From assembly GCF_016862635.1 (NCBI RefSeq), contig NZ_BONI01000033.1:1-64000 (forward strand): 64,000 bases of DNA, given 5' to 3'. The translations under genes were made by a program, and so were the position numbers. Source of the stretch: Catellatospora coxensis (GTDB taxonomy: Bacteria > Actinomycetota > Actinomycetes > Mycobacteriales > Micromonosporaceae). Positions 9,229 to 18,593 of this stretch are shown in pieces. How positions within the stretch are numbered: position 1 is the stretch's first letter; each line of letters begins with the position of its first letter. The notes under the pieces were generated by a model. That model worked only from the letters and a program-made list of their open reading frames with translations, had not been told where the DNA came from and searched no databases.

Positions 9229-10077
9229 ATGCCCGCCGCCGTACGCGATCTGGTACCTGCGTTCCTCGACTTCTGGCAGCAGGCCGCGAACGCCTCCGCC
9301 GAGCGGCGGCTCGCCCTGTGGCGGGACTACGTCGCCCGCCATCCGGAGGTCGTGCACGACGTCACGCGCGGCGGTGGTGAGCCGGACCCCACACTCGCGC
9401 TCGCCCGCTACCGGGAACTCGTCGATCGGATCAAGGCCAACGCGCCCCTCGCCACGGCCTGGATCGAGGAGGCCGCCCGGCTGGTGGCTCCGGTGCTGCA
9501 AGCCCAGGACCTGACCGTGCCGTGCATCAGCATGGTCGGGATGGCCAGGTCGAACGGCTGGGTCAGCGAAGTCGACGGCCGGCACACGCTGTTCCTGGCG
9601 GTCGAGCAGATCCCGGACGCCGACGCGGCAAGGATCCTCGCCACGCACGAGATGGCGCACGCCATCCAACTGCCGATGCCCGCCACGCCGTGGCCGCAGG
9701 ACGGCCCGCTGGGGCACGGAATCTTCGCCGAAGGATTCGCCACCCGGCTGACCGTCGAACTGCTGCCGGAGTACGGAATCGCCGAGCACCTGTGGTTCGG
9801 CCCTGGATACGACGGCTGGATGGCCGAGTGCGAGCGGCGGTTGCCCGAGGCCCGCGCGGAGATCCTGGCCTGCCTGGACGCAACGGACCTCGGCGTCCAG
9901 CGGCGCTACCTGAACCTCAACGGCGGGCACCACCTGCCCGACCGGATCGGCTACCTGATCGGAGTCCACGCGGTCGAAGAGCTGCGCCAGGCGTACACCT
10001 GGCCGGAACTCGCGCGCTGGGGCACCGATCGCGCGATGGCGGAACTACGGCGGGTACTCGCCGGTGCTGAGACCTAG
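9229..10077 (+). CDS. Putative zinc metallopeptidase (DUF2268-like)
   Basis: A 282-residue soluble protein with a zinc-binding HExxH in ILATHEMAHAIQ and a downstream glutamate in FAEGFATRLT, about 25 residues later, consistent with a gluzincin-like site. The overall layout fits the DUF2268 predicted Zn-protease group. No signal peptide is visible, so it is probably cytoplasmic. Its stop codon shares the palindromic CTAG with the stop of the convergent roadblock gene at 10074. A perfect palindrome sits just upstream and probably controls it. The zinc-protease call is moderately sure; the substrate is unknown. Confidence 0.7.
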   Translation: MPAAVRDLVPAFLDFWQQAANASAERRLALWRDYVARHPEVVHDVTRGGGEPDPTLALARYRELVDRIKANAPLATAWIEEAARLVAPVLQAQDLTVPCISMVGMARSNGWVSEVDGRHTLFLAVEQIPDADAARILATHEMAHAIQLPMPATPWPQDGPLGHGIFAEGFATRLTVELLPEYGIAEHLWFGPGYDGWMAECERRLPEARAEILACLDATDLGVQRRYLNLNGGHHLPDRIGYLIGVHAVEELRQAYTWPELARWGTDRAMAELRRVLAGAET

Positions 10078-10508
10078 CCGACCTGCTGGATCTGCGGCAG
10101 CGACTGCTGCAACTCGGCGCGGATCGCCGGGGTGAGGACCTCGCCGGCCTGCTTGCACAGCTTGGCCATCTCGTACCCGGCCACGCCCACGTCGGCCCCG
10201 GCCGCGGTCAGCGAGGCCAGGATCGAACCGTCGCGGATCGGCATCACCAGCAGGAAACCCCGGCCCATCTCGACGACGGTCTGGCGCACCGAGTCGCCGT
10301 CGAACAGGCCCGCCGCGCTCTTGGTCACGCTGACCAGGCTCGACGTGACCGCCGCGAACTGGTCGGCACTGTCGCGGGGCAACCGGTCCGACGCGGCCAC
10401 GAGCAGGCCATCCGACGAGACGACCACGGTGTGCACGACACCGGCCACGCGTTCGGCGAATCCGTTGATGAGCCAGTTGAAGTCACGCGCCGCTGCGCTG
10501 ATCGCCAT
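10074..10508 (-). CDS. Roadblock/LC7 domain protein (conservon CvnB-like)
   Basis: A 144-residue roadblock/LC7 protein. DFNWLINGFAERVAGV at the N-terminus and VVSSDGLLVAASDRLPRD are hallmark CvnB segments. In actinobacterial conservons CvnB pairs with the membrane sensor kinase CvnA and the GTPase CvnD, in the way MglB acts on MglA. Here it follows the kinase gene by 18 bp in the same direction, but the next gene downstream is convergent. The usual DUF742 (CvnC) and GTPase (CvnD) members are therefore missing. Confidence 0.9.
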   Translation of the reverse strand: MAISAAARDFNWLINGFAERVAGVVHTVVVSSDGLLVAASDRLPRDSADQFAAVTSSLVSVTKSAAGLFDGDSVRQTVVEMGRGFLLVMPIRDGSILASLTAAGADVGVAGYEMAKLCKQAGEVLTPAIRAELQQSLPQIQQVG

Positions 10509-10526
10509 TTCGGTCCACTCTCCCTG

Positions 10527-13046
10527 TCACTTGCCGGCCGGCTGGGTCAGCTGCCGCTCCGCCTCGGTCCGCCCCTCGGCGTCGTCTTGTTCCGGCTCGG
10601 GCCCGGTCAGGGCCGGCGGCACTTCTGCAGCCGGCACCTCTTCCGATGCCGGTGGCTCGGTGGAGGCCGGTGATTCGGGCACCGCGGCGGACTCCGGTGA
10701 GGTCCGCTGTACGGGCACCACCGGCGGGGCCGAGGCCTGGCCGGCGGCGTCTTCCGCCTCGGCGCGCCGCACGCCCGCGTAGAGCCTGGTCAGCGTGTCG
10801 CCGAGCGCGTCCGGGTCGGCCTCGTACCGCGTCGTCACCGCCTGCGCCGCCTCCGGCACGGACCGGCGGGTGCGGGCGGGCAACCCGGCCTTGGTCAGCG
10901 CCGGTGGCTGCGGTGCGGGCTCGGCTGCGGGCGCGGGCCCGGTCTGCTCGTCGGCGTCGCGGCTCCACCAGATGCTCGGTGCTCGGCGTTCGGGCGCGAG
11001 CACGTCCTCCGACCTGGTCGGCACGCGGCGGCGCAGGCTGGACAGCGCGGCGTCGCCGGAGTCGGCCTCCGGCGGGGTGAGGCCCGGCTCGTCGGTGGGT
11101 GCGGGCGCGATGAGCGCCTCGGGCAGTAGCACCCGCACGGTGACCCCGCGGATGCCGGAGGTCAGCCGCACGTCGATGCCGTGCCGACGGGCCAGGTGCC
11201 CGACGACGACCAGGCCCATCCGCTCGGCCGCGGAGGTGTCGATGCTGACCGGCTCCGACACCTGGCTGTTGGCCTCGGCGAGCAGCTGCGCGGACATGCC
11301 GATGCCGTCGTCGATGACGACCAGCTCGGCCGAGCCGTCGTCGAGCGCGTTGCCGCGCACCTGCACGGTGGTGTCGGGCGGGGAGAACGCGGTGCCGTTC
11401 TCCAGCAGCTCGGCGAGCAGGTTGACGACGTCGGCGACGGCGTGGCCGACGACGAACACGCCGTCGGGGGTGTCGTGGTGGATCCGCTGGTAGTGCTCGA
11501 CCTCTGCGGTGGCGGCGAGCACGATGGTGTTGAGGTCCTTGGGCCGGTTCCAGTGCCGGGCGGTGTCGCCGCCGGCGAGCACGAGCAGGTTCTCGTCGTT
11601 GCGGCGCAGGCGGGCGGCGAGGTGGTCGAGCCGGAACAGGTTGCCGAGCTTGTCCGGGTCGACCTCGGCGGACTCCATGGTGTCGAGCAGTTGGAGCTGG
11701 CGTTCGACCAGGGTCTGGCTGCGCCGGGACAGCTTGACGAAGATCTCGTTGACGTTGCGGCGCATGCTGGCCTGTTCGGCGGCCAGGCGCACCGCGCTCA
11801 GGTGTACGGCGGTGAACGCCTCGGCGACCTCGGCGACCTCGTCCTGCGAGCCGACCACGATCGGCTCGACGTGCACCGGCGGCGCGGCGGTCGGGGCCAG
11901 CCGCAGCTGCTCGATGACGCTGGGCAGCGCGACCTCGGCGACGATCAGGGCCTGGGCGCGTAGCGAGCGCAGTGTCGAGGCCATGTTGCGGCCGATCACG
12001 ATGGACATGAGCAGTGCCGCGAGCAGCAGCACGATGGTGACCAGCGAGCCGAACAGGGTGGTCAGCCACTGGCTGCCGCTGGCCGCGGCGACGGCTTCGG
12101 ACGCGCCGGCCAGCAGGTCCTGCTCGACGGTGCGCAGCTGTTCGAGTTCGGTGGTGCTGGCCGACCACCACTGCTGCGGGTCGACCCCGGCGGCGGGGTC
12201 GGCGGCGACGATCGTCTCGGCGAGGCGGTTGGCGTTGCGTACGGCCTGGCCGGCGACGACGTCTTCGAAGCGGGCGACCTGCGCGGGGGCGGCGTCGGCG
12301 CGGAAGCCGGCCAGCGCGGCCTGCCGCTGGGCGCGGGCCTGCGCGATGCGGGCGCCGGGCGCGGACTCGAAGGCGGCCCCGTAGCAGAGCATGTACAGCC
12401 GGCCGCGGATCTGGGCGGTGAGCTCCTTGGCGCGGGCCAGGTTGGTGAAGCCGCGCACCTGGCGGCCCAGGGCGGCGTCGCCGCCGACGTCGGCCGGGGT
12501 GGGCAGCAGCGCGTGCAGCGCGGCGATGACGCCGGAGTACGCGTCGAACGCGGCCTGGGCGCGCAGCCAGCCGCCGGCGACCCCGGCGCGCAGCCGGGCC
12601 ACCTCGTCGAGCCGGTCCTGGGCGGTCCGGTAGGGCACGGCCAGCGCGGCTTCGGCGGCCAGTTCCGCGGCGGCCGAACGCCAGCGGGCGGCGGCGCGGT
12701 CGACCGCGGTGCGCTCGGGGGCCAGCCCGGCGACGTCCCGGGCCGGGGAGCCGCCCGACGACAGCGAGACCAGCATGCCGACGGTGCGGTCGCGCTCGTT
12801 CTGCAGCTCGTGGACCAGGGTGGTGATCTCGTCGCCGAGGGAGACCTGCCGGGAGAAGGCGTCGAGGTCGGCGGCGGTGCGCACGGAGTCGGAGATCTGC
12901 ACGCCGGCGACCACCAGGAAGCCCAGCAGCGGCACGGTGAGCACCGCGGCGAGCTTCGTCGGCACCCGCCAGAGCCGCGTACGCAGCGGCGATGAGCGGC
13001 GGTGCGCGCCGGTCGCCCGCCGACTGTGACGCTCCTGATCCGTCAC
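10527..13046 (-). CDS. Nitrate/nitrite-sensing-domain sensor histidine kinase (conservon CvnA-like)
   Basis: An 839-residue membrane kinase. From the N-terminus: a basic tail, TM1 (about residues 30-48, LAAVLTVPLLGFLVV), an extracellular NIT domain (about 55-325), TM2 (about 335-358), a HAMP-like linker, a helical dimerisation segment with LFRLDHLAARLRR, an HATPase_c domain (NLLAELLENGTAFSPPDT, IDDGIGMS), and a disordered Pro/Glu-rich tail of about 150 residues. I use GTG 13046 because GGAGG lies 6 bp upstream. An in-frame GTG six codons earlier would place that ribosome site inside the gene. It probably signals through the adjacent roadblock protein. Confidence 0.88.
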   Translation of the reverse strand: MTDQERHSRRATGAHRRSSPLRTRLWRVPTKLAAVLTVPLLGFLVVAGVQISDSVRTAADLDAFSRQVSLGDEITTLVHELQNERDRTVGMLVSLSSGGSPARDVAGLAPERTAVDRAAARWRSAAAELAAEAALAVPYRTAQDRLDEVARLRAGVAGGWLRAQAAFDAYSGVIAALHALLPTPADVGGDAALGRQVRGFTNLARAKELTAQIRGRLYMLCYGAAFESAPGARIAQARAQRQAALAGFRADAAPAQVARFEDVVAGQAVRNANRLAETIVAADPAAGVDPQQWWSASTTELEQLRTVEQDLLAGASEAVAAASGSQWLTTLFGSLVTIVLLLAALLMSIVIGRNMASTLRSLRAQALIVAEVALPSVIEQLRLAPTAAPPVHVEPIVVGSQDEVAEVAEAFTAVHLSAVRLAAEQASMRRNVNEIFVKLSRRSQTLVERQLQLLDTMESAEVDPDKLGNLFRLDHLAARLRRNDENLLVLAGGDTARHWNRPKDLNTIVLAATAEVEHYQRIHHDTPDGVFVVGHAVADVVNLLAELLENGTAFSPPDTTVQVRGNALDDGSAELVVIDDGIGMSAQLLAEANSQVSEPVSIDTSAAERMGLVVVGHLARRHGIDVRLTSGIRGVTVRVLLPEALIAPAPTDEPGLTPPEADSGDAALSSLRRRVPTRSEDVLAPERRAPSIWWSRDADEQTGPAPAAEPAPQPPALTKAGLPARTRRSVPEAAQAVTTRYEADPDALGDTLTRLYAGVRRAEAEDAAGQASAPPVVPVQRTSPESAAVPESPASTEPPASEEVPAAEVPPALTGPEPEQDDAEGRTEAERQLTQPAGK

Positions 13047-13268
13047 CGGACGACCTCCGTACACTTTGCTCAGTCCACATCAGAGTGATCTAGGTCTTGC
13101 TGCGTACATCTAACCGTCGGCTGTGTCGCCGCAGCAAGAGCATCCGGGATGAACTTATTTAACGGAACACATCCGACGCCGGGGCTTGAAACTCTCAGGC
13201 GCGCACGAAAAGATACCCCGGTCCACGATCATCGGCACCGGCTGGTTTCCACATCGGAGCGTGCATCC

Positions 13269-14510
13269 ATGAATCCGCTGCGCCTGGCGTGCTGCCTGGC
13301 CTCGGTCGCCCTGCTGATCGCCGGGTGCACGTCCACCCCGGACAACCCGCAGCCACTGGCGGTCGGCGTGCTGGCGCCGCTCAGCGGCCCCGACGCGAGC
13401 TGGGGCGTCGACGCCGTGAACGGGGCGCGGCTGGCCGTCGACATCGTCAACGACGCCCACCCCGACCTGCCGCTGCCGCTGGCGGCGGGCACCGGCCTGC
13501 CGGGCCGGCGCGGCGCACGGCTGAGCCTGGCCGCCCGGGACACCGCCGGGCAGGTCGAGACCGCGTCGGCCGCGCTGACCGCGCTCGCCGAGCAGGAGCA
13601 CGTGGCAGGCCTGGTGCTGGCGGAGTCCGCCGATATCGCCGAGTCCGCCGCCAGCCAGGCGCAGCGCCTGCGGGTGCCGCTGCTCGACGCGCGCAGCAGC
13701 GACGACTACCTCACCGAACTCGGCATCGACTGGTATTTCCGGATCGGGCCGAGCGACAGCCGGCTCACCGAGGCGGCGTTCGCGCTGCTGGCCCGCCGCG
13801 GGGCCGGGTCGGGCGGGATCACCCTGATCACCGAGTCCGGGCGGGGCGGATCCTCGGCGGCCGTGACGAGCCTGCGCGACCTGGCGCGCCGCGCGGGTGT
13901 GCCGGTGACCCTGTCGCTGACGATGGCCGCCGGCGCCACCGACGCGAAGCGGCTGCACGACCAGCTCGCCGAGAAACCCGAGAACACGGTCGTGGCGTGG
14001 GCGCAGACGGCGGCTGGGGCGCGGGCCGTCGCCGACGCCGTCGGCGAGACCACCGGGCGGCCGACGCTGGTCGGTCTCGGCCAGGGCTTCCGGTCGCTGG
14101 AGCGGCCCGACAGCGGAGCCGCGCTGCTGCGCGCGGTGCCGTGGTCGGCCGACCTCGCCCAGCGCGACCCGACCGCCCGGCTCGTCGCGGAGCTGTACGA
14201 GCGGCGCAACGGCAAACCCATGAGCGCGGTCGCCGCTGACGCGTTCACCGCGACGATGGCGCTGGCCGCGGCCGTCGACACGGCCGGTTCGGCCGACCCG
14301 GCGGCGATCCGCACCGCGCTGCGCCGCACGTCGCTGTCCGCGGTACAGCTGATCATGCCGTGGGACGGGGTGCGCTTCGGCGACGACGGGCAGAACCAGT
14401 TCGCCGCCGCCGTCGTCGAGCAGTGGCAGGACCGCGGCTACCGGCTGGTGTACCCGATCGAGCTGGCGTCGACGCGGGCCCGCTGGAGCAGCCCGGAGCC
14501 GAAGCCGTGA
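13269..14510 (+). CDS. Branched-chain-type (Peripla_BP_6) solute-binding lipoprotein
   Basis: A 413-residue lipoprotein. The signal peptide ends in the lipobox LLIAGC. The mature part starts QPLAVGVLAPLSGPDASWG, the opening strand of type I leucine/amide-binding proteins. ATG 13269 has GGAG 9 bp upstream. The gene is joined to the amidohydrolase gene by a GTGA overlap, yet the operon's transporter is of the unrelated NitT/TauT type with its own binding protein (17414). This protein may therefore serve as a sensor or bind a related ligand. It is divergent from the nitrate/nitrite-type kinase. Confidence 0.85.
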   Translation: MNPLRLACCLASVALLIAGCTSTPDNPQPLAVGVLAPLSGPDASWGVDAVNGARLAVDIVNDAHPDLPLPLAAGTGLPGRRGARLSLAARDTAGQVETASAALTALAEQEHVAGLVLAESADIAESAASQAQRLRVPLLDARSSDDYLTELGIDWYFRIGPSDSRLTEAAFALLARRGAGSGGITLITESGRGGSSAAVTSLRDLARRAGVPVTLSLTMAAGATDAKRLHDQLAEKPENTVVAWAQTAAGARAVADAVGETTGRPTLVGLGQGFRSLERPDSGAALLRAVPWSADLAQRDPTARLVAELYERRNGKPMSAVAADAFTATMALAAAVDTAGSADPAAIRTALRRTSLSAVQLIMPWDGVRFGDDGQNQFAAAVVEQWQDRGYRLVYPIELASTRARWSSPEPKP

Positions 14511-15781
14511 CCGGCCTGCCGCTGCTGCTGCGGAACGCGCTGCTGGCCGACGGACGCCGCGTCGACGTGCGGGTGCACGGCGCGACGATCGAGCGGGTGG
14601 AACCGGCCGGCACCGTGGACGCGACCGGCGCGCGGGTCGTCGACCTGGCCGGTCAGCTGTTGCTGCCCGCCCCGATGGAGATCCACGCCCACCTGGACAA
14701 GGCGCTGAGCGCCGACGCCGTGCCCAACCCGGCCGGGGACCTGTTCGGCGCGGTCACCGCCTGGCTGGCGTACCGGCCGTCGCTGACCCGCGAGCAGGTC
14801 GAGAGCTCGTCCCGCACGGCCCTGGACGGCTACCTCGACCATGGCGCGACAGCCGTGCGCACCCACGCCGACCTCGGCGAGGGGATCGGCCTGCGGGCGC
14901 TGCAGGCGGTGCTCGCGGTGCGCGACGCGGCCGCCGGGCGCTGCGCGGTGCAGGTCACCGCGTTCGCGGCGGTGCCGCTGACCGGCGCGGCCGGGGCCGG
15001 CAACCGCGCGCTGCTGGCCGACGCGCTGGCGGCGGGCGCGGACGCGGTCGGGGCGTGCCCGGGGCTCGACCCCGACCCCGCCGGGTGTGTCGAGATCTGC
15101 CTCGACCTGGCCGCACGCCACGGTGTCCCGCTGGACCTGCACGTCGACGAGTGGCTGCAACCCGAGCCGTGCTCGCTGGAGCTGCTGGCCGACGCGGTCG
15201 TCGCGACCGGGTTCCCGCACGGCGTGCTCGCGGGACACTGCGTCAGCCTCGGCATGATGGACCCCGACCGGGCCGGGCGGCTGGCCGACAAGGTGGCCCG
15301 CGCCGGGATCGCCGTGGCGTGCCTGCCGCAGACCAACCTGTACCTGCAGGGACGTGACCATGACCGGGCCGTCCCGCGCGGGCTGACCGCGCTGCGCACG
15401 CTGCGCGCCGCGGGCGTCACGGTCGCCGCGGGCGGCGACAACCTGCAGGACCCGTTCCAGATCCTGGGCCGCGGCGACCCCCTGGAGACGGCCGCGCTGC
15501 TGGTGCTGGCCGGCCACGACACCCCCGAGACGGCGTACGACGCGGTCAGCGCGCAGGCCCGGCGCGCCGCCGGCCTGCCGCCCGTGGCCGTCGCGCCGGG
15601 ATCGCCCGCCGAGCTGCTGGCCGTGCGCGCGGGTTCGCTGCGCGAGGCGCTGGCCACCGCCACCGCGCACCGGCTGGTGGTCCACGGCGGGCGGATCGTC
15701 GCCCGCACCACGGTCACCCGGCACGGCCCGGACGACCATCCCGCACAGCCGGACTCTGCACAGATAGGACGTACCGCGTGA
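14507..15781 (+). CDS. Cytosine-deaminase-like amidohydrolase
   Basis: A 424-residue metal-dependent hydrolase of the CodA/amidohydrolase 3 group. The metal ligands appear in order: EIHAHLDKALS (HxH), a His in LDLHVDEWLQ, the AGHCVSLGMM histidine, and the late Asp in VAAGGDNLQDPF. This pattern fits cytosine deaminase and related pyrimidine or triazine aminohydrolases. GTG 14507 overlaps the previous stop by 4 bp, and the next gene overlaps likewise. Paired with a NitT/TauT-family importer, it probably deaminates the imported N-heterocycle. The exact substrate is not readable. Confidence 0.85.
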   Translation: MTGLPLLLRNALLADGRRVDVRVHGATIERVEPAGTVDATGARVVDLAGQLLLPAPMEIHAHLDKALSADAVPNPAGDLFGAVTAWLAYRPSLTREQVESSSRTALDGYLDHGATAVRTHADLGEGIGLRALQAVLAVRDAAAGRCAVQVTAFAAVPLTGAAGAGNRALLADALAAGADAVGACPGLDPDPAGCVEICLDLAARHGVPLDLHVDEWLQPEPCSLELLADAVVATGFPHGVLAGHCVSLGMMDPDRAGRLADKVARAGIAVACLPQTNLYLQGRDHDRAVPRGLTALRTLRAAGVTVAAGGDNLQDPFQILGRGDPLETAALLVLAGHDTPETAYDAVSAQARRAAGLPPVAVAPGSPAELLAVRAGSLREALATATAHRLVVHGGRIVARTTVTRHGPDDHPAQPDSAQIGRTA

Positions 15782-16545
15782 CCGACGACGGCATCCCCGC
15801 CCTGACGCTGGAGGCGGTCGGGGTGCGATATCCCGGCGGCACCCTCGCCCTCGACGGGGTGACCCTGCACCTGGCCGCCGGCGAGTTCACCGCCGTGGTC
15901 GGGCCCTCCGGCTGCGGCAAGAGCACCCTGCTGCGGCTGGCCGCCGGGCTGCTCAAACCGACCACCGGCACGGTCACGCGTGCCTCGGACCGGCTCGGCT
16001 TCGTGTTCCAGGACCCGACCCTGCTGCCCTGGCGCAGCGTACGGCGCAACGTCGAGCTGGCCGGCGAGCTGACCGGGGTCCCCCCGCGCGAGCGCCGCGA
16101 ACGGGCCGAGGACGCGCTGCGCCGCGTCGGCCTGTCGCACGCCGCCGACAAGCTGCCTGGCGCCCTGTCCGGCGGCATGCGGATGCGGGTGTCACTGGCC
16201 CGCACCCTGACCGGCCGGCCCGACCTGATGCTGTTCGACGAGCCGTTCGGCTCCGTCGACGAGATCACCCGCGCCCGGCTCGGCGACGACCTGCAGGAGC
16301 TCTTCGCCGCGGACGCGTTCGCGGGCCTGCTGGTCACCCACTCCGTCGCCGAGGCCGTCTACCTGTCGCAGCGGGTGCTGGTGATGGCCGACCGTCCCGG
16401 GCGGCTGGTCGGCGAGGTCGCGGTGCCGCTGCCGTACCCCCGCCTGCCCGAGGTGCGCTTCTCCCCCGCCTTCACCGAGCTGACCTCGCAGGTGACCGCC
16501 CTGCTGCAGGGCGGCGCCGCCGACCGGATCGAGGTCGCCGCATGA
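15778..16545 (+). CDS. NitT/TauT-family ABC transporter ATP-binding protein
   Basis: A 255-residue ATPase of the nitrate/taurine/sulfonate/pyrimidine importer class. It has Walker A GPSGCGKSTLL, Q-loop FVFQDPTLLPWR (the LPW motif is typical of the class), signature LSGGMRMRVSLARTL, Walker B LMLFDEPFGSVD and switch THSVAEAV. GTG 15778 overlaps the amidohydrolase stop and its own stop overlaps the permease ATG (ATGA), so the operon is translationally coupled. It powers the permease at 16542. Confidence 0.94.
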   Translation: MTDDGIPALTLEAVGVRYPGGTLALDGVTLHLAAGEFTAVVGPSGCGKSTLLRLAAGLLKPTTGTVTRASDRLGFVFQDPTLLPWRSVRRNVELAGELTGVPPRERRERAEDALRRVGLSHAADKLPGALSGGMRMRVSLARTLTGRPDLMLFDEPFGSVDEITRARLGDDLQELFAADAFAGLLVTHSVAEAVYLSQRVLVMADRPGRLVGEVAVPLPYPRLPEVRFSPAFTELTSQVTALLQGGAADRIEVAA

Positions 16546-17375
16546 CACCCGTCCCGACCCGGCTGGCCCGGCAGTCCCGGCGGCTCGCCCCGCCCACGGC
16601 GGTGGCCGCGATCGTGCTGGCCGCCTGGTACTTCGGCAGCTACGTGCTGATCGACGCCGACCGGCGCTTCCTGCTGCCCGCGCCGCACGAGGTCGTCAAG
16701 GTCGGCTTCCTGGACCCGGTCAACCTCGCCGAGCTGCTGGCCGGGCTGCGGCTGTCGGCCGAGGTCGCGGTGACCGGGCTGATCTGCGCCGCGGTGCTCG
16801 GCCTGGCGCTGGCGATCCTGATGAGCCAGGCCCGCTGGGTGGAGCGCTCGCTGTACCCGTACGCGGTGGCGCTGCAGACCGTGCCGATCCTGGCCCTGGT
16901 GCCGCTGTTCGGGTTCTGGTTCGGCTTCGGCTTCCCCAGCCGGGTCCTGACCTGCGTGCTGATCGCGCTGTTCCCGATCGTGGCTAACTCGCTGTTCGGC
17001 CTGCGCTCGGTCGACCCGGCGCTGCACGACCTGTTCACCCTGCACCGCGCCGGGCGGCTGACCCGGCTGGTCAAGCTGCAGCTGCCCGCGGCGCTGCCCG
17101 CGATCCTCACCGGGCTGCGCATCTCCGCCGGGGCCGCGGTGATCGGCGCGATCGTCGGCGACTTCTTCTTCCAGCAGGGCGAACCCGGCCTCGGCCAGCT
17201 CATCTACGTGTACCCGAGGCGGCTGCAGTCCGAGATGCTCTTCGCCGCCGTGTTCCTGGCCTCGGCGTTCGGCGTCGCCGTCTTCTGGCTCTTCGGTGTG
17301 CTGGCCCGGCGGGCCACCGCCTGGCACTCCTCGCAGCAGCACCGCCGGACCGACACCGGCGGCGCGGCCCACTGA
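16542..17375 (+). CDS. NitT/TauT-family ABC transporter permease
   Basis: A 277-residue inner-membrane permease with about six helices. The cytoplasmic coupling segment falls around RLTRLVKLQLPAALPAI (between residues 165 and 190), where related permeases carry the EAA-type motif followed by a conserved LPAALP. VPILALVPLFGFWFGFG is also typical of SsuC/ThiX relatives. ATG 16542 overlaps the ATPase stop. It forms the channel for the ATPase at 15778, with 17414 as the binding protein. Confidence 0.92.
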   Translation: MTPVPTRLARQSRRLAPPTAVAAIVLAAWYFGSYVLIDADRRFLLPAPHEVVKVGFLDPVNLAELLAGLRLSAEVAVTGLICAAVLGLALAILMSQARWVERSLYPYAVALQTVPILALVPLFGFWFGFGFPSRVLTCVLIALFPIVANSLFGLRSVDPALHDLFTLHRAGRLTRLVKLQLPAALPAILTGLRISAGAAVIGAIVGDFFFQQGEPGLGQLIYVYPRRLQSEMLFAAVFLASAFGVAVFWLFGVLARRATAWHSSQQHRRTDTGGAAH

Positions 17376-17413
17376 CCCTCTCACTCACCCCCACAACTCC
17401 ACGAAGGAGATAC

Positions 17414-18589
17414 ATGAACACCCTTCCCGCCTCGCGAAGGCCGCTGCAGCGCGCCGGCGCGGCGACCGCGCTGGTCGCGATGCTGCTCGCCGGGGGCTGC
17501 CAGTCCGCCGACCCCGCCACGCCGCCGGCGCCCAGCGCGGGCAGCGGCTCCACCGACCTCGCCGCCGTGTGCCCCGCGACCGTGGTGGTCCAGGCGGCGT
17601 GGACGCCCGAGGCCGAGCACGGCGCGCTCTACCACCTGCTCGGGCCGACCCCGACCGTCGACGCCGCGGCGAAGAAGGTCACCGGCCCGCTGATGGCCGG
17701 CGGGCAGAGCACCGGCGTGAACATCGAGATCCGCGCGGGCGGCCCGGCGATCGGCTTCCAGAACGCCGGCGCGCAGATGTACGCCGACCCGTCGATCATG
17801 CTCGGCCAGGTGGCCACCGACGACGCCATCGGCCTGTCTGCCAAGCAGCCCGTCGTCGCGGTCGTCGCCCCGTTCGACATCGCGCCCTACATGATCATGT
17901 GGGACCCGGCCGCGAACCCGGGCTTCAACTCGATCGTCGACATCGGCAAGACCGACACCAAGGTGCTGTTCTTCAACGGCGCGACCTACATGGACTACCT
18001 GACGGGCAGCGGCACCCTGCGCCGGGGACAGGTCGACGGCGCGTACGACGGCAGCCCGACCCGCTTCCTGGCCGAGAAGGGCAAGATCGCCCAGCAGGGC
18101 TTCGCCACCAACGAGCCGTTCATCTACGAGAAGGCTCTGCCGCAGTGGAAGAAGCCGGTCAAGTTCCAGCTCATCCACGACACCGGCTACCCGATCTACC
18201 CTGAGGCCGTGGTGGTGCGCGCGGACAAGAAGGCCGAGCACGCCGCGTGCCTCAAGCGCCTGGTGCCGATCATCCAGCGCTCGCAGGTGGAGTACGTGAA
18301 GAACTTCGCGGCGACCAACGAGCTGATCATCAAGCTGAACGACGCGTACAAGGGCTTCCCGTACAGCAAGGAGCAGGCGGCGTTCAGCGTCGAGCAGCAG
18401 CTCAAACTGAAGATCGTCGGCAACGGCGGCAACGCCACCCTGGGCGACTTCGACGTCGACCGGGTCAAGCAGGTCATCGGCATCGTCGGCCCGATCTACT
18501 CGGGCCAGCGCAAGGAGGTCAAGGCGGGCCTGACCGCACAGGACCTGGTGACCAACGAGTTCATCGACCCGGCGATCGGGCTGAGCTGA
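17414..18589 (+). CDS. NitT/TauT-family substrate-binding lipoprotein
   Basis: A 391-residue lipoprotein with signal peptide and lipobox LLAGGC. Its NMT1/THI5-like body includes VVVQAAWTPEAEHGALYHLLG, given in parts VVVQAAWTPEAEHG and ALYHLLG, the pattern in which pyrimidine-precursor or sulfonate binders begin. It also has AGGPAIGFQNAGAQMYADP and a DYLTGSGTLRRGQVDG segment. A strong ribosome site (GAAGGAG) precedes the ATG by 6 bp. It probably delivers the ligand that the upstream amidohydrolase processes, most likely a pyrimidine-like nitrogen heterocycle. Confidence 0.88.
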   Translation: MNTLPASRRPLQRAGAATALVAMLLAGGCQSADPATPPAPSAGSGSTDLAAVCPATVVVQAAWTPEAEHGALYHLLGPTPTVDAAAKKVTGPLMAGGQSTGVNIEIRAGGPAIGFQNAGAQMYADPSIMLGQVATDDAIGLSAKQPVVAVVAPFDIAPYMIMWDPAANPGFNSIVDIGKTDTKVLFFNGATYMDYLTGSGTLRRGQVDGAYDGSPTRFLAEKGKIAQQGFATNEPFIYEKALPQWKKPVKFQLIHDTGYPIYPEAVVVRADKKAEHAACLKRLVPIIQRSQVEYVKNFAATNELIIKLNDAYKGFPYSKEQAAFSVEQQLKLKIVGNGGNATLGDFDVDRVKQVIGIVGPIYSGQRKEVKAGLTAQDLVTNEFIDPAIGLS

Positions 18590-18593
18590 CCTC

